NCBI GenBank assembly: GCA_004193285.1
Contig: SECP01000043.1
Coordinates: forward strand, 19,888-83,887
From: Myxococcales bacterium
Lineage (GTDB): Bacteria > Myxococcota_A > Polyangia > Polyangiales > Polyangiaceae
DNA: 64,000 nt
Direction: 5' to 3'
Position numbers and translations under genes: made by a program. Positions 51,993 through 61,173 of this stretch are shown one piece after another (the first letter of the stretch is position 1; the number at the start of each line of letters is the position of its first letter). Under the pieces are notes generated by a model. It ran no database searches, was not told the DNA's origin, and saw only the letters and a program-made list of their open reading frames with translations.

Positions 51993-53936
51993 TCAGCCGG
52001 CATGTACGAGCGTGCCCAACGCCGCCTCCGCCACGCGCTTCACGTCCCCCGAAGGGTCGGAGGTCGCAACAGCTTGCAGAATCGGAATCAGCTGGGGAGC
52101 TCTCGAGAGGCTCGCGGCGAACCACGCGACGACCGCGGCGCGCAGCGCGGCCAGCTTTTCGTCTTTCAGCACCGCTTGTCCCGCCTGCATCAATAGGGGA
52201 GAGAGTGCACGGTTGGGCGCGGCTTCGATGGCGGCCATCCGAACGCCCGGGTCGGGATCCTGAGTCATGAGCTGCGCCAGCATCGCGTCGACCTCGTCTC
52301 CGGGGATGAAGCGCAGTGAGCGCACGGCGGCGGCGCGAATCGACGGATCCGGATCCGCCAGCGCGCGCTTCAGGGAGGCCAAGCCGTCGGCAGAGCCGGC
52401 GTTGCCCAAGGCGTCGACATAGAGTTGTTTCTCGTCGCGGGTTTGAGCCAATGCGTAGCCGCGATTCAAGTCACCGATTGCGTCCTGCGTCGCGTCGGTG
52501 GGGCCGGTGTTGGCGTCGCTTCGCCGTACCGCGCCACCGAGCGCGAGTGTGGCTTGCGCGCGGACCTGCGGATCCTGATCGCCAGTCGCCGTGCGTAGGC
52601 TGTTCAGGGTTTCGGCGGTCGGCTCTTCGAGGGTGCCAAGCTGGGTCATGGCCGTGTTGCGCAGGCCGGCGTCGAACGAGGGGTCCCGCGCCAGCTCCGC
52701 GAGCGCGCGCTGCGCATCGGGCCCTCGCGCGTCGGACAGGGCTCCCAGCATCGTGCGCGCGTCGTCCGCCGAAGCGCGCCGAATCTCCAGGCTTGCGGAA
52801 GCGACGCTGCGCGGATCGAGCTCGAACAACGCCGCCATGCGGCTCATCACGTCCAAGCGCGCGTCTCGGTTCTCGTTGCTCCGCGGCAACTTCGCCAGAT
52901 CGTCGGCCAGCGACGCAAAGCTGGCGTCGCCGACCAGCGCGCGCTTCCGGGCCAGCCGCTGCTGCGCCATCTGAGCGCTCGCGGACCGGGCCACGTACAG
53001 CTCGCTCGTGATCATGCGCGAAATATCGGGCTGAGTCAGGGTGCGTTTTTGGACGGCGCTCAGCTGTAGCGTCACGTTGCTGGAGGAGACGAAAGGCTTC
53101 TCCGCCAGCGCGAGCTCGATGCGCTCTCGTGCCTCGATTCGCTGTATCACCCCATCTTCGTTGCGCGTAATCGTCGTCGTGGCCTCGACCTTCGGCGGCG
53201 GCGCTGCCTTACCGACCTGCAGCGCTTGCGTCATCTGCAGGAAGCTGTAGCCAAGCTTGGTCTTTTCGAACACGCCGCGCTCCACTTGCCGGTAACGCGC
53301 GCGAAACGTGCCGTTATGATCGGATTCTTCGGTCAGCCACTCGTTCCAACCCGCGTTGCGAGGCGGCTCCACGAACTGCAAGGCCGCCACGATATTGCGC
53401 AGCACCGCATGCGCGAAGCCGTCCGTCTCGCGCGGCGCGGACAAGGTGGCGATGCGCCCGTCCGGTTGCAACTTGACGACGAAGGCGGGGAGCAACCCCT
53501 GTAGCACCGAGTCTTGCACCTGCTTTTCGTTCGGCGCCTCGCTCCCGATCACCACGTTTGGCGCGGTGATCGCTCCCGCCAGTTGCACTCCCTGCGCGTC
53601 GACAGCGGCGACGGCCAACGTGAGCGTGGCGGTGCCGGCCAGCGTGAACGAGCTGCCGGGTGTGTCGTCGTCGGCGCTCAGGGTCGACCCAAAGTCGACG
53701 GCGTAGAGGCGCTCCGTGCCCACCTGCCAAGCTACTTCGCGCGAGGCGCTGCCCGTCGTCGAAAAGAGCGTATCGCCACGCGCTTGCGCCGCCGCGGCGT
53801 TCTTGTCGGCCGTAGCCCCTGCCGGCTTCTTTGCCACGGGCGAGCTCGAGCAAGAATGCATGACGAGCATGGCGCACGCCCCCACCACCATCGCGGCACT
53901 GGCCGCGACTCCCACGGTTCTTCCAGATACTTTCAT
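51993..53936 (-). CDS. HEAT-repeat lipoprotein resembling the vitellogenin/MTP lipid-transfer fold
   Basis: 647 residues from the ATG at 53936; lipobox-like VVGAC (Cys21). Residues about 65-290 form a beta-rich domain: ERLYAVDFGSTL, FTLAGTATLTLAVAAVDAQG, GLLPAFVVKLQPDGRIATL, VLRNIVAALQF, NEWLTEESDHNGTFRARY. The order LxPFxF, N-x-x-A-L-Q, E-x-D-x-x-G follows the N-sheet of large lipid-transfer proteins. Residues about 390-645 are HEAT-type helices with LGNAG (510-514), IRAAAVRSLRFIP and GVRMAAIEAAP, the same landmarks as the helical domain of vitellogenin and MTP. Lipid binding is inferred. It lies 83 bp after a secreted-protein gene on the same strand. Confidence 0.75.
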   Translation of the reverse strand: MKVSGRTVGVAASAAMVVGACAMLVMHSCSSSPVAKKPAGATADKNAAAAQARGDTLFSTTGSASREVAWQVGTERLYAVDFGSTLSADDDTPGSSFTLAGTATLTLAVAAVDAQGVQLAGAITAPNVVIGSEAPNEKQVQDSVLQGLLPAFVVKLQPDGRIATLSAPRETDGFAHAVLRNIVAALQFVEPPRNAGWNEWLTEESDHNGTFRARYRQVERGVFEKTKLGYSFLQMTQALQVGKAAPPPKVEATTTITRNEDGVIQRIEARERIELALAEKPFVSSSNVTLQLSAVQKRTLTQPDISRMITSELYVARSASAQMAQQRLARKRALVGDASFASLADDLAKLPRSNENRDARLDVMSRMAALFELDPRSVASASLEIRRASADDARTMLGALSDARGPDAQRALAELARDPSFDAGLRNTAMTQLGTLEEPTAETLNSLRTATGDQDPQVRAQATLALGGAVRRSDANTGPTDATQDAIGDLNRGYALAQTRDEKQLYVDALGNAGSADGLASLKRALADPDPSIRAAAVRSLRFIPGDEVDAMLAQLMTQDPDPGVRMAAIEAAPNRALSPLLMQAGQAVLKDEKLAALRAAVVAWFAASLSRAPQLIPILQAVATSDPSGDVKRVAEAALGTLVHAG

Positions 53937-54019
53937 GTTGCTACTCCTGGGCTTACGCCTCGAGGGCCGCGCGGTGCCCGAGGCGAGCGAGTCGCTTCGG
54001 GCACCACGCCGCGGCCGCT

Positions 54020-54964
54020 TCAGTACATGTCCGAACCGCTCTCGTTGAGCAGGTAGGTCGTGGTAGTGAAGCCCGTCCACGAGATGAGCGACTGGGTCGG
54101 CCTAACCCAAGGGCTGATCTGCGCGTACACACTGACGTTGCCGCCCATCGTGCTCAGGGTGACGGGGATCTCGTTCTTCCACTGGATGGGCGAGCTGCCC
54201 GCAGAAGCGAAAGCCGCCTTGTTGGACGTCACCGGCTTCGCTTCCACGTCTATCAGCTTGAACGACGCGGTCACGCCCACGCCGAGCACGCCCGAGATAC
54301 CGGCGAATGCGTCCAGCTTCGTCGTCACGTAGGCGCCAGCGTTGAACGACGCCGCGGTGGAGCCGAGCAGCGCCGACTTGATTCCCAGGTAGTAGCTGGC
54401 CGAGGCGCTGGCCTTCACACTGGCGTACGCGTTGCCCTTGATGTCCGCGCTCACCGTCACCGGGACCACGCCCACCGTGAACGTGTCCTCGGCGTGAAAG
54501 AACGTCTGTTCCCAGCTCGTGCCGTGGGAGGCGCAGCTCGAGTAGCTCGTCGAGCCGCAGGCGGTCGTGCTCGTCTGGTCGTAGACGACGTTGCCCAAGA
54601 AATTGACTGCTACCCACGCGCTGCGCGAGTTGGTCCCCGGCGAGCCGTCGTTCGGCGCGTACTGCTCCGCCTCGCCGCGCGCGGTCGCCACGAGGATCGT
54701 CTTGAACGCGCCGAACACCTGGACGGCTCCCAGCAGCTGCTGCTGCGTATACATATCGCGGTGTGCGCTGACCGAACCCGGAAAGTTCGAGATGCTCTCC
54801 CAACCCTGGTACATGTACATGGCCCAAAAGTTGTCGTTGCCGGAAATATTCGAGTCCACCTTGTTGCTCTGTTGCCAGAAGGTGCCCACCGGCGCCGCGA
54901 AGGCGCTGCTCCCCACTGACAGAGCTGCAACCGCGCAGCTCACACTAACTAGTTTCTTGATCAT
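54020..54964 (-). CDS. Secreted beta-rich protein, unknown
   Basis: 314 residues from the ATG at 54964. Signal peptide (IKKLVSVSCAVAALSVGSSAFA) with a type I cleavage site after AFA. The mature chain is rich in Ser, Thr, Ala and aromatic residues with beta-pattern sequence (VPVTVSADIKGNAYASVKASASASYYLG, GVGVTASFKLIDVEAKPV) and a Cys pair in ACGSTSYSSCASH. It precedes the lipid-transfer-like gene on the same strand, so both may act together in the envelope (inferred). Confidence 0.65.
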   Translation of the reverse strand: MIKKLVSVSCAVAALSVGSSAFAAPVGTFWQQSNKVDSNISGNDNFWAMYMYQGWESISNFPGSVSAHRDMYTQQQLLGAVQVFGAFKTILVATARGEAEQYAPNDGSPGTNSRSAWVAVNFLGNVVYDQTSTTACGSTSYSSCASHGTSWEQTFFHAEDTFTVGVVPVTVSADIKGNAYASVKASASASYYLGIKSALLGSTAASFNAGAYVTTKLDAFAGISGVLGVGVTASFKLIDVEAKPVTSNKAAFASAGSSPIQWKNEIPVTLSTMGGNVSVYAQISPWVRPTQSLISWTGFTTTTYLLNESGSDMY

Positions 54965-55130
54965 GTTCCTATCCTTCACTCCCAGCGCCCTGCGCTCGCG
55001 TGACCATCACGCGCTGCCCACGCACGCCAATCGACGAGCCCTTTCTGCAGCAAGCGTGCCGTCCGGCGCCGAGCGGGGAATCAAGCCGACGTCTGGCTAG
55101 TTACCCGCGAGGTCGCGCGTGCTCGTCGAA

Positions 55131-55142
55131 GTGTCCGGACAC
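55131..55142. promoter_or_regulatory. 12-bp perfect palindrome
   Basis: GTGTCCGGACAC, 167 bp upstream of the secreted-protein start and between two minus-strand genes. Candidate operator; could be chance in GC-rich DNA. Confidence 0.25.
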
Positions 55143-55224
55143 GGGCGGCGCGGACAGCGTAACGTCCGGAGGTATCGGAAGCTCTGCAGACCGTGAGGCG
55201 AGCGGGTCGGCCCCGGTACTTGCC

Positions 55225-56622
55225 TCAAAACGCCGAGCGGTAGCCGAGCTGCGCGCTGCTTCCGGTCACGATCAGCGTGGGCTCGGGCGCGCCGGCCGTT
55301 AGCCACAAGGCGGTGGACGCCGTGAGCAGCGCCCCAGCGGCCACTCCCAAGCCGAGCGCCACGGCGTCACGGTTGCGGATCGAGTTCTCTTCCGCGAGCA
55401 GTCGATCTAGCGCTTGGGCGGCGGCGGGGCTCGATTGGCCGGCATGCGCCTCGACGAAGTCACGGTTCTTCTGGCGCCAGTCCTCGTAGCGCCCGGCGTT
55501 GGAGACGACGAGGGCGAGCGCGATTGCCCCCGACACGACCGCCGCGCCGCCCGCCGCGTACGCCACGAGTCGCTGCGCCTGAGCGCGCCTTCCGCGGCTG
55601 CGCTCGAGCTCGGATCGGCTACGCGGGGGAACGACGCGGAGGCGAAGCGACTGGCCCGCCGCGAGCTCGACTCGAAGCTCCCGGCTTTCGAAGCCGGCCC
55701 CGCTCACCGCGACTTGGTGCTTGCCTGGGGCGACCGGGCCGCCTTCGAAAGGCGCGCCATCGACGGTGACTTTCGTTGCCTGCGGGTGCAGGACGGCCAG
55801 TCGCGAAGCCGCCGCGGCGGGGTCCAGCTCCAGCGCACACCGGTAGCGGGTCGGCTCGTCGGAGGCGAGCTCCAGCTCCACGAGGGACGTTCGATAGCCA
55901 GCCCGGGAGAGCTCGAGCCGGCGCCGCCCTGCCTGGAGCAGCAGCGACCGAGTAAGCGGCGTCTGCCCGTGGGTGACGCCGTCGATGCTCACGCGTACGT
56001 TCGGGATGGAACAGTCGATTTCGAGCCATGCCGGCCCGGTGCGAGGGATGAGCGTGACAGCGACGTGGGTCGTCTCGCCGGGCGAGACGGTCACGCTCCG
56101 AGCGAACGTGACGAAGCCATCGGCGATCACCACCAAGCCGTGAGCTCCCGCCTCGAGCTCGGCTTCGCCCGCTAGTGGAGCATTGCCCAAGCGCTGGCCG
56201 TCGAGCGTGATTTCTGCGCCGGGAGGGTGGACTTCGAGGCCGAGCTTGCCGATGCGCCTCCGATACACCTTCACCAGCTCCGCGACTCGTCGGCGCTGCT
56301 GGGGTTCGATGTTCGCTCCGCCGAGCTCGAGGTAGCGCTCCAAAGTCTGCGCGGCCTTCACCGCACGTCCGGTGGCGCCGAAGGCCTGCCCTAAGTTGAA
56401 CAGCACCGAGTAGTTGGGGCTGAGCGCGTAGGCTCTCTCGAACTCGGTGATGGCAGCTTCGAAGTCCCCTTCGTTCGCAAGTTGATAGCCCCGGCCGTAA
56501 TGAGCGCGCGCGCCGTCGACCGCGTCGTCCGCCCGCGCGGGTCCGCTGAACGACATCAAGCGCCCGAGCAGAAGTCCGCTCGCCAGCCAGCGGCGCGCCT
56601 TCGACGACGCTTCAATCGCCAT
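55225..56622 (-). CDS. TPR-PEGA membrane protein
   Basis: 465 residues from the ATG at 56622, overlapping the kinase stop by 11 bp. A signal peptide ending PARA is followed by TPR helices (ARAHYGRGYQLANEGDFEAAITEFERAYALSPNYSVLFNLGQAF). PEGA modules follow, with VHPPGAEITLDGQRLGNAPL, CSIPNVRVSIDGVTHGQTPL and LHPQATKVTVDGAPFEGGPV. Two hydrophobic segments lie near the end (VAYAAGGAAVVSGAIALALVV, AVALGLGVAAGALLTASTALWL). It is typical of myxobacterial envelope proteins encoded with Ser/Thr kinases and may be a kinase target or sensor partner. Confidence 0.82.
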   Translation of the reverse strand: MAIEASSKARRWLASGLLLGRLMSFSGPARADDAVDGARAHYGRGYQLANEGDFEAAITEFERAYALSPNYSVLFNLGQAFGATGRAVKAAQTLERYLELGGANIEPQQRRRVAELVKVYRRRIGKLGLEVHPPGAEITLDGQRLGNAPLAGEAELEAGAHGLVVIADGFVTFARSVTVSPGETTHVAVTLIPRTGPAWLEIDCSIPNVRVSIDGVTHGQTPLTRSLLLQAGRRRLELSRAGYRTSLVELELASDEPTRYRCALELDPAAAASRLAVLHPQATKVTVDGAPFEGGPVAPGKHQVAVSGAGFESRELRVELAAGQSLRLRVVPPRSRSELERSRGRRAQAQRLVAYAAGGAAVVSGAIALALVVSNAGRYEDWRQKNRDFVEAHAGQSSPAAAQALDRLLAEENSIRNRDAVALGLGVAAGALLTASTALWLTAGAPEPTLIVTGSSAQLGYRSAF

Positions 56623-57991
56623 AGGGGTTTCGCGGGTCGAACCAGTTGGGCGAGCGCGGCGCAGCGCTGGCGGGAGCCGACTTGGAGGGGCGCGGCGCTC
56701 GGACCGTGGTGGGACGAGGTCCGACGGACGCGGGACCGAGCGGCGCCGTCGTGGCCCCCGGAGCGGCGGGAGCCGAAGTCGAAGCCGAGGGGGGCGGTGG
56801 AGCTGTCGGGTCGATGGAGACGGGCGAGGCCGAGCTCGTTTCCGCAGGCATGAGTCTTGGAGGCCGCGAGCGAGCCGAGGAGCCGGCCCAAACCGCGCCC
56901 AACCACGCGGCCAGGACGACGCACCCACTCGCCACGGCAGGACCGAGCCAACGCCGCGGTTTACTCGCAACGACGCTCGGCATGGCGTGCGGGAGCGGTT
57001 GGGTGAGCAGCAGGCCGACCGCGGGAGTGGGCTCTCCCTCTCCTACCTGAGGAGTAGGTAGCACTTCGACGCGCCAGGGAGAGCTCGGAGCGAGCTCGCG
57101 GATGGTATTGGCGAAGGGTAGGAGCTCGCGAGCAAATGCCAGCGCCGAGTCAGGACGGAGCTGCGGTTGCTTGCTCAGGGCCCGTAAGACGATGGCCTCG
57201 AGCTCCCGTGGCACCGCTTCGCGCGCGATGGGCGGGGGCGGCTCGTTCATGATCTTGTACAGCACCCGCTCCAGCGAGTCTGACTCGAACGGGTGCTTCC
57301 CGCTCAGGCAGCGGTGCAAGATGACCCCCAGGGCGAACACGTCCGCGCGCGGGCCGAGCTCGCCGTTATGCGCGACTTGCTCGGGCGCCATGTAGCGTGC
57401 GGTTCCGATCAACGCCCCGGGGCGAGTTTGGTCGATGTCGGCCTGCTTGGCCACGCCGAAGTCGAGCAGCTTGCAGCGCTCGCGACCGCCGTCGACAGCG
57501 GTAACGAACAGGTTTTCTGGCTTCAAATCGCGATGGACGAGGCCGCGGGCGTGCGCGATCTGTAGCCCCAGACAAACATCGATGGCGAGGTTGACCGCGC
57601 GGGCGACGGGCACTTCTGGCAAGCCGGCCAAAACTTGTCGGAGGTCCGCGCCGCGCAGCCGCTCCATGACGAAATAGGGACGTGCGTGCGCGAGAAGCCC
57701 CGAGTCCACGATGCTGACGATGTAGTCGCTCTCGAGCGACGCCAAGGTGCGCGCCTCTCGCTCGAAGCGCTGGCTGACGAGCGCATCCTTGGCTAAGTCG
57801 CGGCGCAGCAGCTTGAGCGCGAAGCTTCGGCCGAGCCGCGTGTGCTCCACCTCGAAGACACTGCCCATCCCGCCCGACCCCAGAAAGCCGACCACGCGGT
57901 AGCGGCCATCGCTGGTTGCCGTGAAGTCACGCGCCTCGTCGTCACTCGCAAGCGCGGACTCGAGCTCAGAGTCGTGGCGCGCGGTCTTCAT
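56612..57991 (-). CDS. Hanks-type Ser/Thr protein kinase
   Basis: 459 residues from the ATG at 57991, overlapping the activator stop by 26 bp. The kinase domain (about 30-295) has GSGGMG, Lys60, HRDLKPEN (153-160), DFG (177-179) and MAPEQ. A single membrane helix (about WLGPAVASGCVVLAAWLGAVWAG) and a Pro/Ser/Thr/Ala-rich outer tail follow. Middle gene of the FHA-sigma54 / kinase / PEGA operon; the FHA protein next door is a likely phosphothreonine-reading partner. Confidence 0.93.
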   Translation of the reverse strand: MKTARHDSELESALASDDEARDFTATSDGRYRVVGFLGSGGMGSVFEVEHTRLGRSFALKLLRRDLAKDALVSQRFEREARTLASLESDYIVSIVDSGLLAHARPYFVMERLRGADLRQVLAGLPEVPVARAVNLAIDVCLGLQIAHARGLVHRDLKPENLFVTAVDGGRERCKLLDFGVAKQADIDQTRPGALIGTARYMAPEQVAHNGELGPRADVFALGVILHRCLSGKHPFESDSLERVLYKIMNEPPPPIAREAVPRELEAIVLRALSKQPQLRPDSALAFARELLPFANTIRELAPSSPWRVEVLPTPQVGEGEPTPAVGLLLTQPLPHAMPSVVASKPRRWLGPAVASGCVVLAAWLGAVWAGSSARSRPPRLMPAETSSASPVSIDPTAPPPPSASTSAPAAPGATTAPLGPASVGPRPTTVRAPRPSKSAPASAAPRSPNWFDPRNPYGD

Positions 57992-59393
57992 CTTCGTCGC
58001 TTTCGGGCGGCTCTGCCGACGCCGCGGGCAGCCGAGTCGAAAGCAAGCGGTACGCGCGCTGCCTCGAGATGCCCGCCTGGGCGGAAGCACGCGAGACATT
58101 GCCTTCACTTTCGCGTAGCGCCTGCTCGAGCGCGCGGAGGTCGTGCTCGTTGCGGTCCGCGGCCACGATTCGCGGGCCTTCCGGCGCAGACCGCTCCTGC
58201 TCGCTGCGGCCAAACACGTCCGGTAGCATCGACTGAGTGAGCAACGGTTCGTGTCCGTGCATTACTACCAGTTGCTGCGTTCGCAGCTCCAACTGCCGCA
58301 CGTTGTCGGGCCAGGGAAAGAGCAGCAAGCGCTCGAGCAAGCGCACGTCCACGGCGGGTGGTCGGCCGCCGGCTGCTTTCCGCAAGAAGTAGCCGAACAG
58401 GTAGCCCACGTCTGCGCGCCGCTCGCGCAGAGGCGGTACCGTGAAGCTCAGGCCATTCAACCTCGCGGCCAGATCTTGGCGGAGTCGTTTGGCTTGCACG
58501 AGCTCCTCCAAATTGGTCTGACAGGCCGAAAGGACTCGTACGTCGAGCCGAACGGGCGTGGTCTCCCCCAGCGGTGTGACCTGACGTTCTTGTAAGACGC
58601 GCAGCAGCTTGGCCTGAACCGCTAGCGGCAGCTCGGGCAGCTCGTCCAGCAACAACGTGCCACCCTCCGCGGCGCGGAGATGGCCCAAGGCCGCCCTGTC
58701 GGCGCCCGTGAAGGCGCCCTTGCGGTAACCGAACAGCTCCGCCTCGGCCAGGCCGCTCGGCAAGGCCCCGCAATTGAGCGCGTGGAATGCGCCCGAGCGC
58801 TCGCTCAAAAGGTGAATGGCGCGCGCGACGCACTCTTTGCCAACCCCCGTTTCACCCACGACGACTATCGATAAATCACTGCGCGCGGCTCGCTCGAGTT
58901 TCTCCACGAGGCCACGGAGACTCGGGCCGAACAACGCGCCCCCTAGCTCGATCGGCGCGCTCGGCTGCTCTGGGTCGACCCGCTCGACAAGACCGATGGC
59001 GTCCCCGAGGCGCAGCACGTCCGACTCGGACAGCGCAGCGTGGGCGATGCGACGGCCATTGAGGAAGGTGCCGTTGCGGCTGTCCAGGTCCCGAATCGCA
59101 AAGAGCGGCCCCTGACGCTCCAGCTGCGCGTGACGCCGCGAGACCCCTCCGGAGTCCACGCGAATCGCCGCTTCGGGCGCTCGCCCCAGAACGAGGCTCG
59201 TGCCCGACAACAGGTCGACCGTTTCCGGCTTGCCCGTCAGCCAACGGATGGCCAGCGGCAAACGCCGCCTATCTCCCTGCTCGTTGTCGAGCAAGCTCAG
59301 CGTCGTGTTGGACTCATCGCGAAAAGTCAGCCCGCCTCCAAGTTGGCCACGGTTAGCATTTGACTCGGGGGGTGTCGACGTTGCGCCGGACAA
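57966..59393 (-). CDS. FHA-domain sigma54-dependent transcriptional activator
   Basis: About 475 residues. An N-terminal FHA domain (LVLGRAPEAAIRVDSGGVSRRHAQLE, then DLDSRNGTFLNGRRI) recognises phosphothreonine. The sigma54-interaction AAA+ domain has Walker A GETGVGKE, GAFTGAD (sigma54-contacting loop) and Walker B GGTLLLDELPEL. A Fis-type helix-turn-helix (GNVSRASAQAGISRQRAYRLL) closes it. The open frame continues to 59795 but overlaps the divergent lipoprotein; a TTG at 59393 or a site near 59330 after a GGAGG is more likely, so the start is uncertain. Activity is presumably set by the kinase downstream. Confidence 0.88.
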   Translation of the reverse strand: MSGATSTPPESNANRGQLGGGLTFRDESNTTLSLLDNEQGDRRRLPLAIRWLTGKPETVDLLSGTSLVLGRAPEAAIRVDSGGVSRRHAQLERQGPLFAIRDLDSRNGTFLNGRRIAHAALSESDVLRLGDAIGLVERVDPEQPSAPIELGGALFGPSLRGLVEKLERAARSDLSIVVVGETGVGKECVARAIHLLSERSGAFHALNCGALPSGLAEAELFGYRKGAFTGADRAALGHLRAAEGGTLLLDELPELPLAVQAKLLRVLQERQVTPLGETTPVRLDVRVLSACQTNLEELVQAKRLRQDLAARLNGLSFTVPPLRERRADVGYLFGYFLRKAAGGRPPAVDVRLLERLLLFPWPDNVRQLELRTQQLVVMHGHEPLLTQSMLPDVFGRSEQERSAPEGPRIVAADRNEHDLRALEQALRESEGNVSRASAQAGISRQRAYRLLSTRLPAASAEPPESDEDEDRAPRL

Positions 59394-59511
59394 CCCTTGA
59401 ACGAGCCAATCGGCGTCCGGACAACACTCTTGATAATCCGAGAAACATTCCTGCCACGCAGCGGCTCTGGCACGCGGCGTGCTCTCGGTGCTACGCGAGC
59501 AACCCGAATCG

Positions 59512-61173
59512 ATGGTCTTACCGAGGTGGAACGTGCTTCTACTCGTCCTCGCCGCAGTCGGCGCGGGCTGCCGCGCGGAGCTCACCGTCTGTGAGTCGGT
59601 TGATTGTGTAACGACGGTTCCGGGCGATGGCGGCTCGGCCGGCGAGACGACGGGCACTCCAGACACCTCCCAGGGAGGTGAAGCGGCCACGGGCGGTGCC
59701 GAGCTCGGTGGGCCGAGCGTCGCTGGGGCGGGTGAAGGCGAGCAGCCGGTCGTGGAGACATGCGTCGAAACGTGTCCGCCCGCGAGCGCTTGCACCGGCG
59801 CGATCTGTAGCTACCCGCCGGATCTTCGAATGGTCGCCTACGTGGGCAACGACATCAACGGCGGACCAAGCCTGGTGGCCGCGCCGCTATCGCCGTTGGA
59901 GCCGCTGCGCCTCGATTGGTCCGCAGACGCCGAGGAAGGCCGGTTCAGTGTTCCATGGCGGCCGCTATGGGCGCCGAACGGGCAAGCGCTCGTCTTCAAC
60001 ATGACGCCCGCTGATATTTTCAGCGAATACTCAGAGCGCTATTACTGGCTGGACTTGACCCTCGCGGCTCCGCTCAAGCCAATGAGGATCCTCGATATCC
60101 CGGTCATTGACGATTTCGCAGAGACGGTGTGGTCGCCGGATTCTCGACGACTTCTGGTTCGCCAAGCGGCAGGAGCATTCGTCGTGGATTTCGCGAACCA
60201 TCGCGCCAGGACCACGCGCGTGGGCAGCGCCGGCTCCACCGTGGGCGGGACCGCCTTCTGCGCGGACGGGTCCGTCGCTTACAACGAGGGTGGCAAGGCG
60301 ACGATCGCACCCGTTGACCCGAGTCAGGCTCCGACCGACTTCGAGCAATTCTACTTGTCGGTCTCTCCGGGTGGACGCTGGCTGCTTCTGTCGGATGGCA
60401 CCACCGACTACGTCGCCGCGTGCACTCCCGGAGCGACGGCTCACTCGCTGCAACAGCGGAGCTCCAGCGCGCGATGGTCGGACGGTGGTGATTACCTAGC
60501 TTTGGCAAACGGCGAAACCGAGCCGGTGACGCAAAGCGTTTGGCACTTGGAAAACGATGGTACGCTGCGCCCAGTGCTGGAGGTTTCGAGCAGCGCGGCG
60601 GAAATTCGTTGGCAACGCGGAGGCGTTCGCCTGCTGTATCGAGCCTGGGAGAACGACGCACCTGGGGCCTACCGCTTGCTCGACATGGCGGGCCAGCCGA
60701 GCGACCGTGCGCTACCAATTCCCGTCGAGCTCATCGACGGCCAGCCATCGGCGTCTTGGGTCACACAGAGCGCGAGGGTGCTGTGGGGCTACCTGGACGA
60801 CGACAGCGAGTCGCACTACTTCTTGTACGGCACCGGTGATGGAACGGAGCAGGTCACGCCGTTGGGGGGAGCCGAACCCGCCTGGTTCTCGAAAGATGGC
60901 GAGCAGATGCTGTCGGTCGAGCCAGAAGCGGAAGGCGTCCAGGTTTGGCTTTCTCGAGTCGGGGCCCCCGCAGAGCGCCACGCGCTGTTTGCCGAGCCGC
61001 TGCCCTGCGACCTGAAGGTGGTGGACCCCTTGCCCGGCGCGCCCCCCCTCCTTCGCTGCACCAACGCAGACGACCAGGACCTTTTGTACGCGCTGGCAGT
61101 GGACTTGCATTCAGCGAGCCAGATCAGTGATGGAACTTATGCGTATGATGCGGCGCTTCGCCCGGTGCCGTGA
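59512..61173 (+). CDS. Lipoprotein with TolB-like beta-propeller
   Basis: 553 residues from the ATG at 59512. Lipobox VGAGC, followed by Cys-rich and Gly/Thr/Ser linker sequence, then a propeller with TolB/WD40-like repeats (WAPNGQALVFNMTP, VWSPDSRRLLVRQAAGAFVVDF, YLSVSPGGRWLLLSDG, SARWSDGGDYLALANG, WFSKDGEQMLSVEP). Unknown ligand. Divergent from the FHA-sigma54 activator with about 118 bp between them, so it may be a target of that regulator. Its 3-prime end overlaps the next lipoprotein gene. Confidence 0.75.
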   Translation: MVLPRWNVLLLVLAAVGAGCRAELTVCESVDCVTTVPGDGGSAGETTGTPDTSQGGEAATGGAELGGPSVAGAGEGEQPVVETCVETCPPASACTGAICSYPPDLRMVAYVGNDINGGPSLVAAPLSPLEPLRLDWSADAEEGRFSVPWRPLWAPNGQALVFNMTPADIFSEYSERYYWLDLTLAAPLKPMRILDIPVIDDFAETVWSPDSRRLLVRQAAGAFVVDFANHRARTTRVGSAGSTVGGTAFCADGSVAYNEGGKATIAPVDPSQAPTDFEQFYLSVSPGGRWLLLSDGTTDYVAACTPGATAHSLQQRSSSARWSDGGDYLALANGETEPVTQSVWHLENDGTLRPVLEVSSSAAEIRWQRGGVRLLYRAWENDAPGAYRLLDMAGQPSDRALPIPVELIDGQPSASWVTQSARVLWGYLDDDSESHYFLYGTGDGTEQVTPLGGAEPAWFSKDGEQMLSVEPEAEGVQVWLSRVGAPAERHALFAEPLPCDLKVVDPLPGAPPLLRCTNADDQDLLYALAVDLHSASQISDGTYAYDAALRPVP

